Assembly (NCBI GenBank): GCA_965214335.1
Contig: CBDCBO010000014.1
Location: forward strand, 310,001-374,000
DNA from: Velthaea sp965214335
Lineage (GTDB): Bacteria > Vulcanimicrobiota > Vulcanimicrobiia > Vulcanimicrobiales > Vulcanimicrobiaceae
Length of the DNA: 64,000 nt
Reading direction: 5' to 3'
The notes under the pieces are model-generated. The model saw nothing but the letters and a program-made list of their open reading frames with translations. It was not told where the DNA came from and ran no database searches. Both the position numbers and the translations under genes were made by a program. This document shows positions 17,047-24,607 of the stretch, piece by piece. Numbering within the stretch: position 1 is the stretch's first letter; the number at the start of each line of letters is the position of its first letter.

Positions 17047-17825
17047 GACTCGGCCGCTGGGCGCTCGGCATCGCCCTCGGCCCGGCGGCGATCTTCAGCC
17101 CGCCGCCCGCGCCGGCCGCGGTCGCGATCCCGGGATTTCACGCCACCGGTACGCTGGTGGTGCAAGCGCGGTTCGCCGGCTCGCCGGTCAACGTCGGCGG
17201 CACGATTGCGCTTTATGAAAGCGGTCCGCGGTATCGGTTGGATTTGCTCTCGCTTGCATTCCCGGGCGCGGATCAGACGGCCGGCGCGCTCGCGAGCGCA
17301 CTGCTCGCTCCGGGCGGTATCACGCTGCTCTACGATGGCGCCAGCGGTGCCGTCAGCGCCTATTCCGTCGCGAACCACGTCTTCTACCGTACGGCGCCTT
17401 CATCGACGACTAGCCGGCCCGTCACGGCCGCCGCACCGGATACCGCAGCCGGGCCGCTGGCAACGCTCGCCGCCGTAGCGCGCCAATTACACGACGTGCA
17501 GCGGGCATCGATCCAACTCATCGGCCACGATCCCGTCAACGGTCATCCGGCCGAAAATCTTGATGTGATGGTGCGCCGGCAGCTGCCCGGCCGGCCGCTC
17601 GAAGACTATCACGCGCAGATCGCACTGGCCGACGACCTCGATGGATTTCCGGTGCGCATCGCGCTGGCGAGTACACCGCCGACCCCGCAGGATGTCGGCG
17701 GTTCGCTGCAACTCGACTTGACCGCGGTCACGCGCGAAACGGCCGCTACGGGGACTTTTGAGGTGCCGCCGGGCTTAACTCAAGTCGGATCGCTCGGCGA
17801 GGTGCTGCAAGCTCGACGCCCGTAA
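17043..17825 (+). CDS. Exported protein of unknown function
   Basis: 260 aa. The N-terminus has a signal-like hydrophobic stretch (LGIALGPAAIFSPPPAPAAVA). The mature part alternates beta-prone strands (GTLVVQARFAGSPVNVGGTIALYESG, seen in pieces) and ends ATGTFEVPPGLTQVG. The pattern is reminiscent of periplasmic LolA/LppX-like or DUF4412-type beta-sheet proteins, but I cannot assign a family. It is translationally coupled to the amino acid kinase homologue (ATGA overlap) and convergent with the M48 homologue. Confidence 0.65.
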   Translation: MRLGRWALGIALGPAAIFSPPPAPAAVAIPGFHATGTLVVQARFAGSPVNVGGTIALYESGPRYRLDLLSLAFPGADQTAGALASALLAPGGITLLYDGASGAVSAYSVANHVFYRTAPSSTTSRPVTAAAPDTAAGPLATLAAVARQLHDVQRASIQLIGHDPVNGHPAENLDVMVRRQLPGRPLEDYHAQIALADDLDGFPVRIALASTPPTPQDVGGSLQLDLTAVTRETAATGTFEVPPGLTQVGSLGEVLQARRP

Positions 17826-17842
17826 GGCGCGGCGGCGGTCGT

Positions 17843-19084
17843 TCAACGCGTTGCCGGCGAGTGCGGACACGGATCTCCGGTGCCGCGCAACGCGGCGATG
17901 CGTGAACCCAGCGCCGGATGGTCGGCGAAATACCAGCTCGATGAGCGGCGGTAGCAGAGCGGAATGAGATCGCGATCGGCCCGCCGCACGAGAAAACGCA
18001 CGGCCGCCGCCGGACTGCCGACAACGCGCCGGGCATCGCCGTCGGCGCGATATTCGACGCCGCGCGCGTACGCGTTGAAGAGCGGAAACACGATCAACGC
18101 GACGGCACCGAGGATTGCCGCCACCAGGGCTAAGCGCGAAACGGCATCGTCATCACGCCGAAAGCCGATCCGGTCGCTGATGAGCACGGCGATCGCGACG
18201 GCAAACACGAACATGGTCGTTGCGATCAGCGCGACCTTGAGCACGTCGTTATGCGCGATATGGGCGTTCTCACGGTCGACCACAAACGCGACTTCGCTCG
18301 GAGTTGCCGCCGCGACCAGAACGTCACTGACCAGAATGTGCGTGAAAATCCCGATGCCGGCCGTTACGGCGGTTAACGTGCGCGTGCGCTTCGAGGCGTT
18401 GACGACGTCGACCGGTGCCGCCGCAACGATCGGCAGCGGCGTGAGGCGCACGGATAACGGCGCGAAGACCACCGGATTGACCGCCACGATTTCGACCGAC
18501 GCGGCGAACAAAATAGCCAGATAGGCGAGATACCACAAGCGCGTGCGCTCGACGAGCCCCAGCACCAGCGCGACGGCGATCGCCGCGCCGGCGGCATCGA
18601 TCGCGATGCGCAAGAGATAGTCGAGCAGCCAGCTGCCGATGACTTCTTCGGTCAATCCGACATTGAAACCGATTCGATAGCTGACGAAGGCGAACGGCAG
18701 ACCGGCAAGTGGGGCCAGCACGCCCAGGACGGCTCCGAACGCGGCCCGATAGGCTCCCGCCGGCCGTAAGCGCCGCCGCAACAGGTCGCGAAGTTTGGCC
18801 GCTCGGCCGGATCGCCACAGCCAGCCAAAGGCCCAGATTTGCGCACCGGCCCAGCCGAAAAACAGCGCCTGCCGGAGATCGGTGATCGTGCGCGCGGCGC
18901 GTTGACGCGCCGGATCGACGAGCAACTGCGGCGCGCGGCCGAGCAACGCGCGAACCGGGATCGCGTCGACCCGGGCATCGAACGCCGTCCGTAACGCCGG
19001 TACCGACGCCGCCCAGCCGGCCACCGGTGTGCAAAAGAGCAGCAAACCGGCCAAGCTCAATCCAAATCCGAGCCGGCCCACCAT
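17843..19084 (-). CDS. Membrane M48 (Ste24-like) peptidase homologue with altered zinc motif
   Basis: About 413 aa with a signal/anchor and several transmembrane helices, matching the CAAX protease/Ste24 topology. The zinc motif expected as HExxH reads R271-E272-N-A-H275 within EVAFVVDRENAHIAHND. The downstream third ligand is present in NAYARGVEYRADGDARRVV (E344), followed by the usual D. The first His is therefore Arg; its codon CGT is one transition from CAT. Either the enzyme is inactive or metal binding is altered. I start at ATG 19084. A longer frame upstream overlaps thyX and is not protein-like. It follows thyX by 17 bases. Confidence 0.75.
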   Translation of the reverse strand: MVGRLGFGLSLAGLLLFCTPVAGWAASVPALRTAFDARVDAIPVRALLGRAPQLLVDPARQRAARTITDLRQALFFGWAGAQIWAFGWLWRSGRAAKLRDLLRRRLRPAGAYRAAFGAVLGVLAPLAGLPFAFVSYRIGFNVGLTEEVIGSWLLDYLLRIAIDAAGAAIAVALVLGLVERTRLWYLAYLAILFAASVEIVAVNPVVFAPLSVRLTPLPIVAAAPVDVVNASKRTRTLTAVTAGIGIFTHILVSDVLVAAATPSEVAFVVDRENAHIAHNDVLKVALIATTMFVFAVAIAVLISDRIGFRRDDDAVSRLALVAAILGAVALIVFPLFNAYARGVEYRADGDARRVVGSPAAAVRFLVRRADRDLIPLCYRRSSSWYFADHPALGSRIAALRGTGDPCPHSPATR

Positions 19085-19101
19085 CCGACGCGCCGCGCGG
19101 A

Positions 19102-19953
19102 TTAGCCCGTTCGTGCGATCTCGTCCGGGAACGTCGCCGCGTTTTCCGTATCGAAAAGTTTGCGGTACTGTTTCCAACCGCGAAAATTCGCGGACATCTC
19201 GCCCGGATCGGCAAGCGGTGTCGCGACGTGTTCGGTCGGACTCCAATGGCCGTTGGCGCCGCCGCTCATCAATCGATCGTACAACTCCAGGTCGCGCGCG
19301 ATATCGCGAACGTTGTCGTGGGTGAGATAACTGACCCGCGCGCACCGGGCCACACTAAGTTTGCGCAAGATGGTCGTATCGAGCGTCCGCTCATCAGGCA
19401 AGATCAGCGGCATGTGCCAGGCGCCCGATGCGACTTCGTGCGGAATACTGGCCCGATACGCATCGAGCATCAACTGTGCGAGCGCCCGGATTTCCGGCTG
19501 CGCGTCGGGGTGGCACCGTTGCGTGAAAAAGTTGGCCCATTCGGTCGCACTCACGATGACCGTGATCCAGGCGAACGGCTCGAGCAGACGATTCACGAGT
19601 TGCTTGTGCAAGTCGATGTCGGCACTCGCCAGCCGTTCCGCGCTTTCGAGCGCGTTAGCCAAGGCGCGGCGCCATTCGGTTTGCGCACGTTCGCGCGCCG
19701 GCCGATCGATTTCGACCCGAGCGGCCATGCCGCTTTGGTTGCGGCCCCAAAAGACCGGCAACGCGGGATCTTCACGCACGGCTGCGATTACTTTTTTGAT
19801 CGGGATCGCGCGCGAACTGGCGGCATTGCGCGAGAGGGCGCGGTGCGTATTAAACTCCGGTAGCACGAAGCGGTGAAACGTCGCTTCCATCGTGGTGAGT
19901 CGCACGCCGGCCGGCGAAACGCTATCGAGCACGACGCGTGCAGAAAACCCCAT
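19102..19953 (-). CDS. thyX: FAD-dependent thymidylate synthase ThyX
   Basis: 283 aa. It makes dTMP from dUMP with FAD, NADPH and methylene-THF. The ThyX signature appears as FNTHRALSRNAASSRAIP (HR...S-N-x-SSR), and the flavin/dUMP region includes FFTQRCHPDAQPEIRALA and SVARCARVSY. This is the longer ThyX branch found in several phyla. No thyA is visible in the window. It heads a two-gene unit with the M48 homologue. Confidence 0.93.
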   Translation of the reverse strand: MGFSARVVLDSVSPAGVRLTTMEATFHRFVLPEFNTHRALSRNAASSRAIPIKKVIAAVREDPALPVFWGRNQSGMAARVEIDRPARERAQTEWRRALANALESAERLASADIDLHKQLVNRLLEPFAWITVIVSATEWANFFTQRCHPDAQPEIRALAQLMLDAYRASIPHEVASGAWHMPLILPDERTLDTTILRKLSVARCARVSYLTHDNVRDIARDLELYDRLMSGGANGHWSPTEHVATPLADPGEMSANFRGWKQYRKLFDTENAATFPDEIARTG

Positions 19954-20049
19954 ATCGGGAAGTAACTTCGCGCGGCGTCAGCGCGCGACATGCTTGCCGG
20001 GCGCATCTGCAGTTGCATTCCACCGGGCGGTGGCACGGCGCGCCGCGCG

Positions 20050-20217
20050 TTACGCGGTCGTGTTGATGTTACCGCCTAGGCCCAGGGAACCGAAGAGCGC
20101 GCTGACGGTGCCGAGTTGTGCGGCTGACGCTTGCGCGGCTGCGGTGCTGACTTGGAGCGCCGCGGCGGCACCGCTGTAGGCGCCAAGCGTACCTGTTTCG
20201 CTGATTGCATCTGCCAT
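20050..20217 (-). CDS. Small Ala-rich protein of unknown function
   Basis: A 55-aa ORF with ATG 20217 preceded by GGGGGA and a TAA stop. The product is Ala/Ser/Gly-rich with low charge (begins MADAISETGTLGAYSG; ends SLGLGGNINTTA), resembling small amphipathic or membrane-associated peptides. Codon composition resembles the surrounding genes, with third positions mostly G or C. No family is recognised. The following bases to 20402 hold no supported gene; one plus-strand frame there is Ala/Lys-rich but has no start. Confidence 0.45.
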   Translation of the reverse strand: MADAISETGTLGAYSGAAAALQVSTAAAQASAAQLGTVSALFGSLGLGGNINTTA

Positions 20218-20402
20218 ATCCCCCGGTATCGGCTCGCAGCGTGTGCCGTGTTAGCGATGTTCTGCGACCGCGGCGGCGGACGCCGCAAAGAGATCATCCG
20301 CCTATGCGAAGGAACTGAACGCCGCTCAGGCCGGGCGCGTTGAACCACCGGCCTTGAGAGACCGCAATGCGGCAAGACTGCTTGGCGACGTTGCAAAGAC
20401 GG

Positions 20403-20780
20403 CTAACTCAGCAGAACCAATTCCGAGTATTGCGTTAATGTCGCATCGGCGGTGAGGAAGCGCGTCGTCATCGCGAGCGCTTGCGCGATAAGAAGCCGGT
20501 CGAATGGGTCACGGTGATATCGGGGAAGGTCCGCCACCGTCGCCGCTGCGATCGAGTCGACCCGCAACTCGCGAAAGCCTGCCCGGACGGCTGCCTCCGC
20601 TATCGCACCCGGAGCGACGGCGAAATCAATCCGGCCGAGCTGCGATTTGATGGCAATCTCCCAGATACTGGCCGCGCTGTAAAACACCGAATCAGCGGAC
20701 TGGATGAGATCGCGCGCACGGGCACTGAGCTGAGGCGAATCAGTAAGCGCCCAGAGCAAAATGTGGGTGTCGACGAGGAT
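20403..20780 (-). CDS. PIN-domain toxin, VapC family (non-AUG start)
   Basis: About 125 aa. PIN acidic residues are visible: D in LVDTHILLWAL, E in SAASIWEIAIKSQLG, D in HRDPFDRLLIAQA and D in FLTADATL. This is an RNase fold. The essential first Asp precedes every ATG, GTG or TTG. The frame is bounded upstream by the antitoxin's TAG (20787-20789), which lies in the same frame 6 bases earlier. The best start is ATC 20780, which gives the usual VapC N-terminus M-L-V-D-T-H, with AAGGG about 9 bases upstream. Alternatives are readthrough of the TAG or a toxin disabled by loss of its start. Confidence 0.75.
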   Translation of the reverse strand: MLVDTHILLWALTDSPQLSARARDLIQSADSVFYSAASIWEIAIKSQLGRIDFAVAPGAIAEAAVRAGFRELRVDSIAAATVADLPRYHRDPFDRLLIAQALAMTTRFLTADATLTQYSELVLLS

Positions 20781-20786
20781 CGGGGC

Positions 20787-21017
20787 CTACCCTTCAAACG
20801 TTTCGAGAAGATCACGCGGTAAGGGCGCATCAAAATCTTCGGGCACGTGCAAAACCCCGGCCAACGTGCCGAACCGAATCTGTGATTTTTCGGCGAAGGC
20901 AACCAATTTTGCAATGGGCTTCCCGGCCCGAGCAATGATCACTTCCTCGCCGGCCGCTGCCCGGTCGACAAGCCGCGACAGATGGGTTTTGGCTTCATGT
21001 ATGTTTATGGTGACCAC
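20787..21017 (-). CDS. Antitoxin, Phd/YefM family
   Basis: 76 aa. The N-terminal DNA-binding Phd/YefM fold is evident: INIHEAKTHLSRLVDRAAAG followed by EEVIIARAGKPIAKLV. The C-terminal region (FDAPLPRDLLETFEG) is the toxin-binding tail common to antitoxins of PIN toxins. Start GTG 21017. The promoter is placed so that transcription would begin at or near the GTG, suggesting a leaderless mRNA. It directly precedes the PIN gene in the same frame. Confidence 0.88.
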   Translation of the reverse strand: MVTINIHEAKTHLSRLVDRAAAGEEVIIARAGKPIAKLVAFAEKSQIRFGTLAGVLHVPEDFDAPLPRDLLETFEG

Positions 21018-21052
21018 GGACTTAGCTTAGTCTAGTCATCTATGGATGTCAA
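21018..21052 (-). promoter_or_regulatory. Antitoxin promoter, possibly leaderless
   Basis: On the minus strand TTGACA (21047-21052), a 17-base spacer and TAAGCT (21024-21029) form a good sigma-70 promoter. Only six bases separate the -10 box from the GTG start. The overlapping short dyad TTAGTCTAG-type sequence could be the antitoxin operator. Confidence 0.55.
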
Positions 21053-21198
21053 TTTCGCCGATCATTCCTGGCGGCGGTAGACGTATCGTGTCTTCCGCCA
21101 TCGCCGTGGCCGGCCCTAAATGTCAAATTCCGGTTCCTTAATCGCCCATGACCGAAAGCCAGAAAAGCGCTGATGCTGCCGATGCGTGTCGCACCCCC

Positions 21199-22566
21199 TT
21201 ACGGCGGCGTTTTCTTCGGCAGCGGCCGAGCCGGGTTACCGGCGACGCGCTCGCCGGGGCCGACGTCACGGATGACCACCGATCCGCCGCCGGTCAGTGC
21301 GCCGGCTCCAACGTGCAGCGGCGCGACCAAGGTGGAATTGGAGCCGATGAAGGCTCCGGGGCCGATCTCGGTGCGATGCTTTCGCGTGCCGTCGTAGTTG
21401 CAGGTGATCGTTCCCGCTCCGATATTCGCGCGCTCGCCGACTTCGGCGTCACCCAGATAGGTGAGATGTGCGGCTTTGGCACCGGCCCCCAGGCGCACGT
21501 TCTTGAGCTCGACGAAATTTCCGATGAGCGTGTCAGTCTCAACGATGTTGCCGGCGCGTAAGTGCGCGAATGGGCCGATGCGCGCACCAGCGCCGATCGC
21601 CGAATCGAGTACGACACTTTCGCGAATCCGCACTCCATCACCGATCGTCGCGTTGACGATGCGTGAATTCGGACCCACGATCGCGTGTCCGCCGATGGTC
21701 GTCGTGCCACCGATCGACGTGTTGGGATAGACGATGGTATCGGCGCCGATCGTGAGATCCGGTTCGAGATAGGTTGTGGCCGGGTCCACGATCGTGACAC
21801 CGGCGCGCATCTGTTCTTCGCACAGGCGGCGGTTGAGCATCGCGCCCGCAGCGGCGAGTTCCACCCGGTCGTTTACGCCCAGGACCAGCCGGTAGTCGGC
21901 GCAGGGGACGGGGAAGACCCGCCGGCCCGCGGCGCGCAGCAGCGCGACGGTGTCGGTGAGATACAATTCACCCTGCGCGTTATCGTCGCGCAGCGCGTCG
22001 ATCACGGCGCGCAAGGCGGGTTCAGCGTAGGCATAGAGGCCGGCGTTCATTTCATCGACCGCGCGTTCATCGGGGGTACAGTCGCGTTCTTCCACGATGC
22101 GGGCCACACCGTCGCCCTGCCGGATCACCCGGCCGAAGCTCGAGGGCAACGGCATGCGCGCGGTGGTCAGGGCCAAACCCGTCTCGGCGCCGGCTCGCAC
22201 CGCCGCGATCACCGCCCGAAAGATCTCGGGCGACACCAGCGGCATGTCGCCGTATGCGACGACAACGGTTCCCCGGCCGGCGGTCAATGCGCGCAAGCCG
22301 GTTTGGACGGCGTGTCCGGTGCCGCGTTGCGGCTCCTGAATGACGCTACGACCGCCGAACGACGCTACCAGCGGCGCAACGAGCGGATCGACGATCCGGT
22401 TCGTCACCACGACGAGTTCCTCGACGCCGGCCTGGCTGAGCGCGCGTAAGCTGTACCAGAGCATCGGGCGGCCGCAGACCTCATGCAGCACTTTGGGTCG
22501 CGCCGACTTCATGCGCGTGCCCATCCCGGCCGCCAATACGATCGCGCGCACTCCGTTCGAAGCCAC
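21199..22566 (-). CDS. glmU: Bifunctional N-acetylglucosamine-1-phosphate uridyltransferase/acetyltransferase
   Basis: About 455 aa, the family length. The N-terminal pyrophosphorylase has IVLAAGMGTRMKSARPKVLH and QRGTGHAVQTGL. The C-terminal left-handed beta-helix carries hexapeptide repeats (IGGTTTIGG, VGPNSRIVNATIG) and ends GNPARPLPKK. It makes UDP-GlcNAc for peptidoglycan and LPS. I choose GTG 22566, two bases after the gltX stop, with GAGG upstream in the gltX end. An upstream frame start at 22602 lies inside gltX and is unlikely. It is the last gene of the mcmA-gltX-glmU run. Confidence 0.96.
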   Translation of the reverse strand: MASNGVRAIVLAAGMGTRMKSARPKVLHEVCGRPMLWYSLRALSQAGVEELVVVTNRIVDPLVAPLVASFGGRSVIQEPQRGTGHAVQTGLRALTAGRGTVVVAYGDMPLVSPEIFRAVIAAVRAGAETGLALTTARMPLPSSFGRVIRQGDGVARIVEERDCTPDERAVDEMNAGLYAYAEPALRAVIDALRDDNAQGELYLTDTVALLRAAGRRVFPVPCADYRLVLGVNDRVELAAAGAMLNRRLCEEQMRAGVTIVDPATTYLEPDLTIGADTIVYPNTSIGGTTTIGGHAIVGPNSRIVNATIGDGVRIRESVVLDSAIGAGARIGPFAHLRAGNIVETDTLIGNFVELKNVRLGAGAKAAHLTYLGDAEVGERANIGAGTITCNYDGTRKHRTEIGPGAFIGSNSTLVAPLHVGAGALTGGGSVVIRDVGPGERVAGNPARPLPKKTPP

Positions 22567-22568
22567 CG

Positions 22569-24068
22569 TCAGGCGTCCTCTGCCGGTATCGCGGCGCGCC
22601 ACGCTTTCTGCTCGGCGGCGCTGGGCGGCCCGACCAATTCCAGCGCGACGCGGAACCGTTCGCGCACGATATCGCGCCCGAGCAATTCCATTGCGTCGAA
22701 TAGCGGAACCGAGGTCGGCCGGCCGGTCATCGCGACGTAAAAGACGCGCGCGAGATCGCGAAACTTGCGCCCGAGCGCATCGCTCACGCCCTTGAGTACG
22801 CGTTCGACGACCGGCTTATCGAAAACGCGTTCGGCGTCGAGTCCCCACATCGCGAGCGCTAAGGCGCGGCGCACCGCATCCACCTCGAGTTTACCCTCGA
22901 GCAATGACTCGCGCGCGATCGTCAACCGCCCACTAAAGAAAAACGCGGTCAGTTCACCCAGATCGCTCAAGCGCTCGATGCGCGCATGCGCCAACTCCAA
23001 AATGCGCGCGACGCGCTGCGGAGCGAAGCCCCAGCCTTGCACGCGTTCGAGCAGCGCGGCCGGCGCGAGCTCACGCAGGTAGCGCCCGTTGAGCCAATCG
23101 AGCTTGGGCACATCGAAAACCGGTCCACCGAGCGAAATATGGTCGACCGCGAAACGCGCGGTCATTTGCTCGAGGCTCATCACTTCTTCGCCTTCGCTCG
23201 ACGATACCAAAAGCAAGCCCAAGAAATTAAGTACCGCTTCCGGTACGTAACCCATCCGTTCGTAGAATAGGATACTGGTCGGATTCTTGCGCTTACTTAA
23301 TTTTGATTTGTCAGGATTGCGCAGCAACGGCAGATGCGTGAGCTGCGGCGCTTCCCAGCCGAAATACTGATATAAGAGCAAGTGCTTGGGCGCCGAACTG
23401 ACCCACTCTTCGCCGCGAAACACGTGCGTGATTTCCATGAGGTGATCGTCGACGACATTGGCCAGATGGTAGGTCGGCATGCCGTCGGATTTCACGAGCA
23501 CCTGCATGTCGACGGCATGCCACTCGAATTCGATCGGTCCGCGCCGCCCGTCCATGACGACGCACACGCCGAAATCCGGCACGCGCAGCCGCACGACCGC
23601 TGGAACGCCGCTTGCCGTAAGCGCGTCGGCTTCGGCGACATGGAGTTTGAGACAGTGTCCGTCATAGCGCGGCGGCTGCTTTGCCAGGCGTTGCGCTTCG
23701 CGCATCGATTCCAACCGCTCGGGCGTGCAAAAGCACCGGAAGGCATTGCCGTCGGCCACTAATTGCGCGGCGTATTGCGCGTAGATCGCAAGCCGGTCGC
23801 TCTGCCGGTACGGTCCATGCGGACCGCCGACGTCCGGACCCTCTTCCCACGATAGTCCTAACCAGCGCAGCGAAGCGAGGATCGCCCGTTCCGATTCGGG
23901 CGTGCTGCGTGCCGCGTCGGTGTCCTCGATCCGCAACAGGAACGTCCCGCCGTTTTGCTTGGCAAAAATATAATTAACGAGGGCAACGTACGCGGTACCG
24001 ACGTGCGGGTCGCCGGTGGGCGACGGCGCAACGCGCGTTCGGACGGGTCGCGGGGAAATATTAACCAA
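22569..24068 (-). CDS. gltX: Glutamate-tRNA ligase
   Basis: About 499 aa class I synthetase. The HIGH-type motif reads RVAPSPTGDPHVGTAYVAL, and the KMSKS-type motif is KSKLSKRKN. The Glu-specific region DTDAARSTPESE and the C-terminal anticodon-binding helices follow. The N-terminus begins at ISPRPVRTRVAPSP. The nearest start is TTG 24068, overlapping the last 8 bases of mcmB; a longer open frame upstream is antisense-like. It is coupled upstream to a methylmalonyl-CoA mutase subunit and downstream to glmU, an unusual neighbourhood. Confidence 0.95.
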   Translation of the reverse strand: MVNISPRPVRTRVAPSPTGDPHVGTAYVALVNYIFAKQNGGTFLLRIEDTDAARSTPESERAILASLRWLGLSWEEGPDVGGPHGPYRQSDRLAIYAQYAAQLVADGNAFRCFCTPERLESMREAQRLAKQPPRYDGHCLKLHVAEADALTASGVPAVVRLRVPDFGVCVVMDGRRGPIEFEWHAVDMQVLVKSDGMPTYHLANVVDDHLMEITHVFRGEEWVSSAPKHLLLYQYFGWEAPQLTHLPLLRNPDKSKLSKRKNPTSILFYERMGYVPEAVLNFLGLLLVSSSEGEEVMSLEQMTARFAVDHISLGGPVFDVPKLDWLNGRYLRELAPAALLERVQGWGFAPQRVARILELAHARIERLSDLGELTAFFFSGRLTIARESLLEGKLEVDAVRRALALAMWGLDAERVFDKPVVERVLKGVSDALGRKFRDLARVFYVAMTGRPTSVPLFDAMELLGRDIVRERFRVALELVGPPSAAEQKAWRAAIPAEDA

Positions 24069-24477
24069 CCAATTCGCGTCGTTTGCCGCACTCGCGTTCG
24101 ACAAAAGTAATGATGTTTGATAGCGGCGCACCCGGCGTAAATATTTCGCGGACGCCGAGGCGCTTGAGTTCGGCAGCGTCGTCGGCCGGGATCGTGCCGC
24201 CGCCGAAAAACACGATGTCCGCGGCGTTTTGCGCCGCCAGCGCTTCGACAATGAGTGGAAAGAGCGTCATGTGCGCGCCCGATAAGATCGACAAGCCGAT
24301 CCCGTCGGCGTCTTCTTGAATGGCGGTTTGAACGATCTGTTCCGGCGTTTGAAACAGTCCCGTATAGATGACTTCCATACCCGCATCGCGCAACGCTCGG
24401 GCGATCACCTTGGCGCCGCGGTCGTGACCGTCAAGTCCGGCCTTCGCGACGATGACCCGCAGCGGCCGGTCGGCCAT
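24061..24477 (-). CDS. Methylmalonyl-CoA mutase, B12-binding subunit
   Basis: 138 aa, a stand-alone cobalamin-binding domain. The base-off/His-on motif is present as AKAGLDGHDRGAKV (D16, H18, G21), followed by GLSILSGAH and FFGGGTIPADD, both typical of mutase B12 domains. It pairs with the catalytic subunit encoded at 24608-26272, so the enzyme is split (two-chain) as in archaea and some bacteria. Its start codon overlaps the stop of the intervening 41-aa ORF (TGATG). Confidence 0.95.
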   Translation of the reverse strand: MADRPLRVIVAKAGLDGHDRGAKVIARALRDAGMEVIYTGLFQTPEQIVQTAIQEDADGIGLSILSGAHMTLFPLIVEALAAQNAADIVFFGGGTIPADDAAELKRLGVREIFTPGAPLSNIITFVERECGKRRELVG

Positions 24478-24602
24478 CAGTCGCCGCCCCGGCGCAGCAG
24501 ACTCAACGCCAACGCTTCGCGCAGCTTTGCCCGCACGACGAGCAAAGTGGTCCGCATATCGCGTAGCGCTTCGTCGCGGTCAATTTTCGATCGTTTTCCC
24601 AT
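24477..24602 (-). CDS. 41-aa small protein between the two mutase subunits
   Basis: ATG 24602 lies six bases after the mutase large-subunit stop, and the TGA overlaps the start of the B12-binding subunit. The sequence is a charged, Leu/Arg-rich probable helix (MGKRSKIDRDEALRDMRTT at the start, LALSLLRRGGD at the end). It could be a chaperone, assembly or coupling peptide, or merely a coupling ORF. I recognise no family. The tight stop-start spacing on both sides supports translation. Confidence 0.6.
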   Translation of the reverse strand: MGKRSKIDRDEALRDMRTTLLVVRAKLREALALSLLRRGGD

Positions 24603-24607
24603 GTCTG

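Noticed and set aside
19085..19345. N-terminal extension of the M48 homologue overlapping thyX
   Set aside because: Composition is Arg-rich and antisense-like; the signal peptide starts at 19084.
20218..20402. Ala/Lys-rich open frame between the small ORF and vapC
   Set aside because: No start codon, and the upstream stop is immediate; no family match.
24069..24251. N-terminal extension of gltX over mcmB
   Set aside because: The residues do not resemble gltX and lie in a frame shadowed by mcmB.
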